From: Ferruginibacter sp.
Lineage (GTDB): Bacteria; Bacteroidota; Bacteroidia; Chitinophagales; Chitinophagaceae
Reading direction: 5' to 3'
Assembly (NCBI GenBank): GCA_025362765.1
Contig: JANYFI010000211.1
Span: forward strand, 1-6,358
Length of the DNA: 6,358 nt
Part shown: piece after piece, positions 1 to 5,340 of the stretch
Layout: each line of letters starts with the position of its first letter
How positions within the stretch are numbered: the stretch's first letter is position 1
Program-made: the position numbers and the translations under genes
The notes under the pieces: generated by a model
What the model was told of the DNA's origin: nothing
Databases searched by the model: none
Seen by the model: only the letters and a program-made list of their open reading frames with translations

Positions 1-1
1 A

Positions 2-46
2 ATAAGTTCTCGTTTCGAATCCTATTATAAAAATATTGGAAACTAA
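2..46 (+). CDS. Probable 3' end of an upstream gene (partial)
   Basis: The frame beginning at base 2 is open from the window edge to a TAA at 44-46 and encodes the 14-residue tail ISSRFESYYKNIGN. Of the other two plus-strand frames, one stops at 28-30. The other has a stop at 3-5 and no start codon after it. The tail is hydrophilic with two adjacent tyrosines, similar in feel to the last helix of many GT4 glycosyltransferases, but it is too short to assign a family. It ends three bases before the next ATG, as expected for an upstream operon member. It could also be non-coding. Confidence 0.35.
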   Translation: MSSRFESYYKNIGN

Positions 47-49
47 TTA

Positions 50-1213
50 ATGCAAAAACTAAAAGTATATTATTTTAATAACGGTTCCGGCGGTGGAGCT
101 TTTTCCGTTATTAAAAATTTATTGCAATTTTCCGCAAATGATTCAATTGAAAATCACATCATTTATACAATTAATCAGGACGCTGTTCCTTACTTTCAGG
201 TCAACTATACAACAGGTGCCATTACCGAACAGGTGTTTTATTATTCAGCCAGCTGGAATTTTTATTATACCTGCAGACAGTTGTCAAAATATTTGCCAGA
301 TAACAAAGCACTCATAGTTGCAAGCGATTGGCTGGAATTGGGCATGGTAAGCAACCTTGGCTTACAGAACAAAGTAATACATATACTCCATGGCGATTAC
401 GATTATTATTATATTTTAGCAACTATTCATGCAGCTGCTGTTGATACTTATATTGCCGTAGCGGCCTCTATAAAGGAAAAACTTACAAAAATTCTACCCA
501 GCAGAAAAGAGGATATACATTACCAACGTTTTCCGGTTCCCGAAAGTATTTGCACTGGCACAACCAGCAGACAGGCCAATTCTATTATTTTTATTGGTAG
601 GTGTACAGAAGACAAAGGTTATCCATTGTTACCAACTATTGCAAGGTTATTGGATGCACAACAAGTTAAGCTGCAATGGCATATTGTGGGAGACTTGAAG
701 AATAAACTACAATATCCCTGGGATCCATCGACGGCGGTAGTTTTTCACGGTTTAATTTCTAATGAAGCTGTCTACGAATTACTTTGCCAGGTTCAGTTGT
801 TCATTTTGCCTTCGGTTGCAGAAGGGATGCCAGTTTCATTAATAGAAAGTATGAAGGCTGGGGTGATACCAGTGGTAAATAATTTATCTGGAGGTATTCA
901 GGAATTGGTTAATAAGGATGAGACAGGTTTTACCGTTGATAGCAATTATACAAATGGGTATGTTGAAGCGATAAAAACTATACTGAGTGATAATTCCACT
1001 TCAATGCGCCTGAGTAGTAAGTGCAGATCATTGGCGGCTGAACTGTTTAACCCGGTAGTGAATGCAAATCTTTTTGAAGTAATATATTTACAAACAGCTA
1101 AAAAGCAGTCATCAATAAAACCCCGAAAAAAAGTCTATGGCAGCAGGCTGGACCAAATTTGGTTGGGAAATACACTTACAAGCTTTGTAAGAAGGACTTT
1201 TAAAAAAAGTTGA
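50..1213 (+). CDS. GT4-family glycosyltransferase (GT-B fold)
   Basis: Predicted retaining glycosyltransferase of 387 residues, transferring a sugar from a nucleotide-sugar donor to a glycan acceptor at the cytoplasmic face of the membrane. Residues 1-170 form the N-terminal acceptor domain: a first beta strand (KLKVYYFNN), a glycine loop at 12-16 (GSGGG) and a HGDYDYYY segment at 114-121. Residues 175-345 form the donor-binding domain: FIGR at 181-184 with R184 and K189, HIVGD at 211-215, and the GT4 EX7E motif as E258 and E266 in the segment AEGMPVSLIE. The tail from about 350 is strongly basic (KPRKK, RRTFKKS) and lies beyond the usual end of the fold; it may touch the membrane. There is no signal peptide or membrane segment. 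The ATG follows an in-frame TAA at 44-46, and no earlier in-frame start exists in the window. The family call is firm; donor, acceptor and linkage are unknown. Confidence 0.93.
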   Translation: MQKLKVYYFNNGSGGGAFSVIKNLLQFSANDSIENHIIYTINQDAVPYFQVNYTTGAITEQVFYYSASWNFYYTCRQLSKYLPDNKALIVASDWLELGMVSNLGLQNKVIHILHGDYDYYYILATIHAAAVDTYIAVAASIKEKLTKILPSRKEDIHYQRFPVPESICTGTTSRQANSIIFIGRCTEDKGYPLLPTIARLLDAQQVKLQWHIVGDLKNKLQYPWDPSTAVVFHGLISNEAVYELLCQVQLFILPSVAEGMPVSLIESMKAGVIPVVNNLSGGIQELVNKDETGFTVDSNYTNGYVEAIKTILSDNSTSMRLSSKCRSLAAELFNPVVNANLFEVIYLQTAKKQSSIKPRKKVYGSRLDQIWLGNTLTSFVRRTFKKS

Positions 1214-1247
1214 TTAGCTTAAATTAATTTATTAAAATACAATAGGT

Positions 1248-2051
1248 ATGTCATTTGAAAGGCTTGTGCCTGGAACGTTGGAATGGGATTTATATTATGC
1301 CAATCACGCATCACGCTACCAGTTTGCCCTGAGACAAATTGAAAATCAAAAAAGCAGGTATATTCTTGATGCAGCGACGGGAGTAGGTTATGGCGCCCAT
1401 TTTCTGGCAAATAATAATGTTGCTAAAATAATAGCAATTGACAGGGATAAAACAGCTATAAATTTTGCAGAACAAAAGTACGGGCATGCGGCAATTACCT
1501 TTAAAATAGATGATTGTGAAACATTTCAGCAATCAAAACAATATTATCCTTTTGATGTGGTAGTTAGTTTTGAAACCTTAGAACATTTACCAAATCCAGA
1601 ATTATTCATTGTTAATTGTTTTGACTGCTTACAGCCGGGAGGGCAGCTAATAATTAGTACACCCAACAAACTGGTTTCAAGCCCGAATGGAATTTTAAAT
1701 TGGGAATTTCATGAAAAAGAATATACACCTGCTGAATTAGTTGAATTACTTCAGAATAAAGGATTTGTTGACATTAAAATTTATGGCCAGCAATTTACTT
1801 CAATTGGCATTTTACGTCAGCAAATGAGGGCAGAACTTAACAGAATAAATTCCAATCCATTTAACCGGTTAGGTAAATGGGTTCAGCGTATATTTAAAAG
1901 GCTTCCTGTTGAAGCAGTGTTACCAGAACAGCTGGAGGATTTTGAAATAATTGAATACATTGATTTAAATGACATTATTGATAAAAGCACTAAAGGTCCA
2001 TTTGTGTTGATAGCAGTATGTAAAAAAAATGGCCTCGTACTTAAATCTTAA
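1248..2051 (+). CDS. Class I SAM-dependent methyltransferase
   Basis: Predicted Rossmann-fold methyltransferase of 267 residues (Methyltransf_11/23/25-like) transferring a methyl group from S-adenosylmethionine. Motif I is ILDAATGVGYG at 39-49. The acidic residue that usually binds the ribose is D65 in IAIDRD, and an acidic pair follows at D88-D89. The motif IV region reads FDVVVSFETLEHLPNP at 102-117, and the post-motif strand LQPGGQLIISTPNK lies at 128-141. The N-terminus (ERLVPGT, then a His and Arg-Tyr around 20-24) resembles methyltransferases found in sugar and O-antigen clusters. Residues 190-218 are a basic, probably helical insert between the core and the last strands. The gene starts 34 bases after the GT4 stop, within an AT-rich leader with no strong ribosome binding site. 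Position between glycosyltransferases suggests a glycan or sugar-intermediate substrate, probably O-methylation, but this is inferred from context. Confidence 0.9.
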   Translation: MSFERLVPGTLEWDLYYANHASRYQFALRQIENQKSRYILDAATGVGYGAHFLANNNVAKIIAIDRDKTAINFAEQKYGHAAITFKIDDCETFQQSKQYYPFDVVVSFETLEHLPNPELFIVNCFDCLQPGGQLIISTPNKLVSSPNGILNWEFHEKEYTPAELVELLQNKGFVDIKIYGQQFTSIGILRQQMRAELNRINSNPFNRLGKWVQRIFKRLPVEAVLPEQLEDFEIIEYIDLNDIIDKSTKGPFVLIAVCKKNGLVLKS

Positions 2052-2069
2052 TTTCTGGATTTTTATTTT

Positions 2070-2085
2070 CAGGTAATCAGGTAAT
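2070..2085 (+). repeat. Two tandem copies of CAGGTAAT abutting the GT2 start
   Basis: CAGGTAAT occurs at 2070-2077 and again at 2078-2085, with no mismatch and no spacer, and the ATG of the next gene follows directly. Each copy carries AGG. The proximal AGG at 2079-2081 sits four bases before the ATG, so it is a possible weak Shine-Dalgarno-like site, and the upstream copy would place AGG twelve bases away. A one-copy change would alter the leader by eight bases without touching the coding sequence. The repeat is plainly visible; any effect on translation is speculative. Confidence 0.85.
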
Positions 2086-2928
2086 ATGAAGAACCCGCCA
2101 CTGGTAAGTGTTTTAATGACTGCGTACAACAGGGAGAAGTTTATTGCAGCTGCTATCGAAAGTGTGCTTGCATCTTCATTTACTAATTTTGAATTAATCA
2201 TTGTAGACGATTATTCGGTTGATGATACAGTAAATATTGCAAAAAAATATGAACAGGTTGAAAGCAGGATTAAGGTATATGTAAATCAAAAAAACCTGGG
2301 TCAATTTGGTAACAGGAATAAGGCGGCATCTTATGCTACGGGTTTATATTTAAAATATGTGGATTCTGATGATATCATCTATCCCTACACTTTGGCCGCC
2401 ATGGTAAATGCATTGGAAACTTTTCCCGTAGCTGCTTTAGGGTTTTGTCTTACTCATGGACAATGTAAAAAACCGTTGCCTTATCTTTTGCAGCCAATAG
2501 AAGTTTATCAACAACATTTTTTTGATGGAGGTCTTTTGTTTGTTGGCCCTTCTGGTTTAATCATAAAGAGAACAGTATTTTTTGAGATGCAATGTTTTGA
2601 AGAATACGGCATGCCGTCTGATAATCACCTTGCATTAAAAATTGCAGGTAAATATCCTGTTGTTGCTATGACACGTGATTTATTTTGGTGGCGTTTGCAT
2701 ACCGACCAGGCTTTTAATGATGAAACGAAGCCACAAAGCATATTAAACAACCTTCGCTATGCCAGTGATCTTATAAAAAACCATTCACCTTTAAGTAATA
2801 AAATAAATAAAAAGGTATTACATAATTTAAACAAAATATTTTATAAAAACCTGTTCAGGATAGCGTTTAGTAAAGTTCAGCCGGGTGTTGCATTATCCTT
2901 GTTTTTACAACGTGGAAAATTATTATAA
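2086..2928 (+). CDS. GT2-family glycosyltransferase (GT-A fold)
   Basis: Predicted inverting family 2 glycosyltransferase of 280 residues, using a metal-bound nucleotide sugar. It opens with the typical strand and loop LVSVLMTAYNREKFI at 6-20, followed by AIESVLASSFTNFELIIVDD with the nucleotide-contacting aspartates D41-D42. The NLGQFGNRNKA segment at 70-80 precedes the metal-binding DXD as D93 and D95 in YVDSDD. A GPSG segment at 154-157 and an SDN segment at 178-180 fit the region that carries the catalytic base in this family; I did not assign that residue. WWRLHTDQAF at 201-210 is a common late motif. The C-terminal 60 residues are lysine-rich and helical with no obvious membrane segment, so this looks like a soluble or peripheral enzyme, not a processive synthase. 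It starts 34 bases after the methyltransferase stop, directly behind the tandem octamer. Sugar and linkage are unknown. Confidence 0.93.
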   Translation: MKNPPLVSVLMTAYNREKFIAAAIESVLASSFTNFELIIVDDYSVDDTVNIAKKYEQVESRIKVYVNQKNLGQFGNRNKAASYATGLYLKYVDSDDIIYPYTLAAMVNALETFPVAALGFCLTHGQCKKPLPYLLQPIEVYQQHFFDGGLLFVGPSGLIIKRTVFFEMQCFEEYGMPSDNHLALKIAGKYPVVAMTRDLFWWRLHTDQAFNDETKPQSILNNLRYASDLIKNHSPLSNKINKKVLHNLNKIFYKNLFRIAFSKVQPGVALSLFLQRGKLL

Positions 2929-2986
2929 GCTAATGCTCGTTGTCTGGCAATTTCGTTTGAAATAATTTATTGTTCAGATACTATTA

Positions 2987-4315
2987 ATGAAAATTATTCA
3001 TTGCTTAATTCAATACATGCCACAGGCTATGGCCGGTACAGAAGTATATGTACACACATTGGCCACTTTGCAAAAAAAAACAGGGCATAGCGTAGCGGTA
3101 GTTACCTCGCACATAGACTATTACAGGCCAGGCCAAATAAATGAGCACTACATATACGATGATATTGATGTGTACCAGTTTCTTGAAACTGCGGACCCAA
3201 CTAACAGGCAAATACACTATGGTAATAAAAAACCTGAAGGGTTAAACAATTTTAATAAATTAATTTATCAGTTAAAGCCTGATGTAATCCATTTTCACGA
3301 ACTCAACAGAAGTATTGGAATAACGATAGAGCATGTTAAAGTAGCCAAGCAAACAGGAGCAAAGATCTTTTTAACAACGCATCTTTCGTCTTATACCTGC
3401 AGTACCAATATACTGGTGTACAATAATGCGTTGTGCGATGGTATGATAAAAGATTTCAGGTGTTCTGAATGCTGTTATAAAACGTTGTTTAAGATACCTT
3501 CTTTGTTAGCAAAACCGTTGACTTATTTGAGTTTGATCGCAGATAAGGCAGGTATTACCGAAAAGATTGCAGATGGCAAAATAAAAACCCTTTTGACTGT
3601 TCCTTCAAACATCCGGCGCACCAGGGGAGAACTTCAGGAAATAGTGGAAAATGTAGATCAGTTGGTTTCTTGTTCACGATGGTATAAGAAAATATTAATA
3701 GAAAACGGAGTGCCGGAAAATAAATTAACCGTTTTACCCACTTCATTGGCTAGCAGTGTAAAGAGGAAGATTGATCCAAAAAATAACGAAACAGGACTTC
3801 CTGTTAAGATGGTGTTTATTGGACGCATTCAACCAACTAAGGGTATCCATTTAATTATTAAAGCACTTCGTTCTTTTTCATCCAATCAAATACAGATTGA
3901 TATATACGGAAGACATGAAGAAACAGCATATTATCAGCAATGCGTTAATGATTCAAATGAGACCATTCAATGGAAAGGTGAAATAAAGAGGGAGGAGGTA
4001 GTAGGTTGCCTGGCTCAATATGATATATTTTGTTTGGCATCAACATTTTCAGAAATGTCGCCTTTGGTTATACAGGAAGCGTTTGCGGCCGGGATACCAG
4101 TTTTAGCAAGTAAAGTATATGGGAATATGGAACAAATTCAGGATAACCATAACGGTATGTTATTCGAATTTGACTCTTACATAAGTTTAGAAGAAAAAAT
4201 CAAAACTTTAATTAAAAATCCTTCTTTGATAAAGCAATTGAAAAGTAATATTATCAGCCCAATTAGTTTTGAGATTATTAGCAATGAATATTTACGATTG
4301 TATGAGCGTACCTAG
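2987..4315 (+). CDS. GT4-family glycosyltransferase with cysteine cluster
   Basis: Predicted GT-B glycosyltransferase of 442 residues, longer than most GT4 enzymes because of an enlarged N-terminal domain. Visible parts in order: first strand KIIHCLIQY; the GGxE-like loop as AGTEVYVHTLA at 16-26; DVIHFHELN at 99-107; a cysteine cluster at C138, C150, C159, C162 and C163; then the donor domain with FIGR at 277-280 (R280), K285 and YGR at 307-309. The EX7E motif is E356 and E364 in SEMSPLVIQE, followed by AFAAGIPVLA. The last helix, NEYLRLYERT, looks like a natural C-terminus. The cysteines are spaced like a possible metal site or disulphide cluster; similar patterns occur in some other polysaccharide GT4 proteins, without a role I can state with confidence. 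An A9 run covers codons 29-32. The frame remains open after the TAG. Substrates are unknown. Confidence 0.92.
   Translation: MKIIHCLIQYMPQAMAGTEVYVHTLATLQKKTGHSVAVVTSHIDYYRPGQINEHYIYDDIDVYQFLETADPTNRQIHYGNKKPEGLNNFNKLIYQLKPDVIHFHELNRSIGITIEHVKVAKQTGAKIFLTTHLSSYTCSTNILVYNNALCDGMIKDFRCSECCYKTLFKIPSLLAKPLTYLSLIADKAGITEKIADGKIKTLLTVPSNIRRTRGELQEIVENVDQLVSCSRWYKKILIENGVPENKLTVLPTSLASSVKRKIDPKNNETGLPVKMVFIGRIQPTKGIHLIIKALRSFSSNQIQIDIYGRHEETAYYQQCVNDSNETIQWKGEIKREEVVGCLAQYDIFCLASTFSEMSPLVIQEAFAAGIPVLASKVYGNMEQIQDNHNGMLFEFDSYISLEEKIKTLIKNPSLIKQLKSNIISPISFEIISNEYLRLYERT
3072..3080 (+). repeat. Nine-adenine homopolymer inside the GT4 gene
   Basis: An uninterrupted run of nine A residues lies at codons 29-32 (Q-K-K-T) of the second GT4. 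It is the longest mononucleotide run I noticed in the window. Runs of this length can slip in replication or transcription, and a one-base change here would truncate the enzyme early. Shorter A7-A8 runs in lysine codons occur elsewhere, for example at 2022-2029 and 5657-5664, so it may only reflect AT-rich codon use. Confidence 0.8.
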
Positions 4316-4322
4316 GCGCTCA
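4303..4322 (+). other. Small inverted repeat spanning the GT4 stop codon
   Basis: TGAGCG at 4303-4308 is the exact reverse complement of CGCTCA at 4317-4322, giving a possible 6-bp stem with an 8-base loop that contains the TAG at 4313-4315. No T-run follows within the next 15 bases, so it does not look like an intrinsic terminator. It may be a weak mRNA 3' structure or chance. Confidence 0.35.
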
Positions 4323-4456
4323 ACTTCCTAACCACACAAAATAGTATTGATAAATTTGTTCGGCTAAAGAGTATTATTATTTTTTCTTGTGGAACGATTG
4401 GCACTCCAAACGAAGTATTTATATCATCTGTAATATCCGTAAATGTTTTTAAGTAA
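4316..4456 (+). other. Intergenic gap, open in frame with the preceding GT4
   Basis: This is the longest gap in the window. In the frame of the preceding GT4 it reads through 46 sense codons after the TAG before a TAA at 4454-4456, whose last base is the first base of the FkbM start (TAATG). The translated stretch begins ALNFLTTQNSIDKF and ends SSVISVNVFK. It has no ATG and no motif I recognise. It could be chance, the decayed remains of a small gene, or a former C-terminal extension cut off by the TAG. A TAAATTTG at 4351-4358 matches the Bacteroidota -7 consensus TAnnTTTG, but no TTTG is present at the expected upstream distance, so I do not call a promoter. Confidence 0.3.
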
Positions 4457-5340
4457 TGAATTCTCTGCGTTCTCTATTCCAGGCTCCGTATAATAAAAAA
4501 TATCCCTTATTTGCGTTGACCCGTTTTATTTATTGGAAACTCATTCGTGTGTTAAAGCTGAAGGATGTGAAATACACACTGTGGAATGACAGAAAGATAT
4601 TATTGAATTATGATTCTTTTCAAAGCATGTGGATTATGTACAATTATTACGTTGACTGGGAGGAGTTTAATTTGATCAGTAGATTCTTGCAGCCGGGTGA
4701 TCAGGTTTTTGATGTAGGAGCCAACATGGGATTCTATACGATATGGATGTCCAAATTTGTTGGGGATGGTAAAATACATTCATTTGAGCCTGATTCTAAA
4801 AATTATGAAAGGCTTCAGAAAAATATCCTTTTAAATAATTTGAGCGTCATCGCAAATAAGAAAGCTGCCAGTGACATTGATGGCCGCTTAGGATTTACAA
4901 TCGAACTTGATGGAGAAAATCATATCGCTGAGTTGGGCTCTAAGAATGCTGTGATGATTCAATCGAAAAGAATTGATACTTATGCGGCAGAGGAAAATAT
5001 CACCTCCATTGCATACATGAAGATTGATGTAGAGGGATTTGAATATGCTGTGTTAAAAGGGGCAGAAGCTTTGTTGCTGAAAAAGGGCATTGACATCATA
5101 CAATTAGAAATTAATCAAACCATTAATAACTCTGGAAAAAGCATCAACGATTTACTAGAATTACTTCATTACTATGAATATAATTTGTGTAGTTATGATG
5201 TAAGTAATAATCAATTGTCAACAACGATGTTTTCTGAAAAAAGAGAAAACTATTTTGCCGTAATTGACCTACAGAAAATTAATGGGAAATTAAAAACGAA
5301 TTTTACCCCGCATAGAAAAATCAGATTAACGACTTTATGA
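4456..5340 (+). CDS. FkbM-family SAM-dependent methyltransferase
   Basis: Predicted FkbM-type O-methyltransferase (Methyltransf_21) of 294 residues, a family common in polysaccharide clusters. The SAM-binding motif is VFDVGANMGFYT at 84-95, followed by SFEPDSKNYERLQKN at 109-123 with E111. IDTYA lies at 173-177, and the family signature MKIDVEGFEYAVLKGA at 188-203; LEIN at 217-220 and a late ENYFAVI strand complete the fold. The first 37 residues are basic and aromatic (YPLFALTRFIYWKLIRVLK), likely an amphipathic helix that could hold the enzyme at the membrane near its glycan substrate. An in-frame TAA at 4450-4452 bounds the start. The stop overlaps the next gene's start as ATGA, suggesting translational coupling to that glycosyltransferase; methylation of a sugar added by a neighbouring transferase is a reasonable inference. 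The acceptor is not known. Confidence 0.92.
   Translation: MNSLRSLFQAPYNKKYPLFALTRFIYWKLIRVLKLKDVKYTLWNDRKILLNYDSFQSMWIMYNYYVDWEEFNLISRFLQPGDQVFDVGANMGFYTIWMSKFVGDGKIHSFEPDSKNYERLQKNILLNNLSVIANKKAASDIDGRLGFTIELDGENHIAELGSKNAVMIQSKRIDTYAAEENITSIAYMKIDVEGFEYAVLKGAEALLLKKGIDIIQLEINQTINNSGKSINDLLELLHYYEYNLCSYDVSNNQLSTTMFSEKRENYFAVIDLQKINGKLKTNFTPHRKIRLTTL

Noticed and set aside
93..317. 74-codon plus-strand frame inside the first GT4
   Set aside because: It lies fully within a well-supported GT4 gene in another frame, has low-complexity Ile/Phe-rich content and no recognisable domain.
1219..1532. Two minus-strand frames over the start of the class I methyltransferase
   Set aside because: They are antisense to a gene with clear SAM-binding motifs and show no protein-like features.
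1965..2201. Minus-strand frame across the methyltransferase-GT2 junction
   Set aside because: It overlaps the ends of two solid genes on the other strand and has no family resemblance.
2956..2986. Possible promoter in the gap before the second GT4 (TTTG at 2956-2959)
   Set aside because: The only partner at the right distance, TACTATTA, is a poor match and abuts the ATG, leaving no room for a transcript leader.
3005..3746. Two minus-strand frames within the second GT4
   Set aside because: Both are shadows of the GT4 coding sequence, without motifs or a sensible start context.
4351..4358. TAAATTTG as a Bacteroidota-type promoter -7 element before FkbM
   Set aside because: It matches TAnnTTTG, but no TTTG-like element lies about 19 bases upstream, and a single 8-base match in AT-rich DNA is expected by chance.
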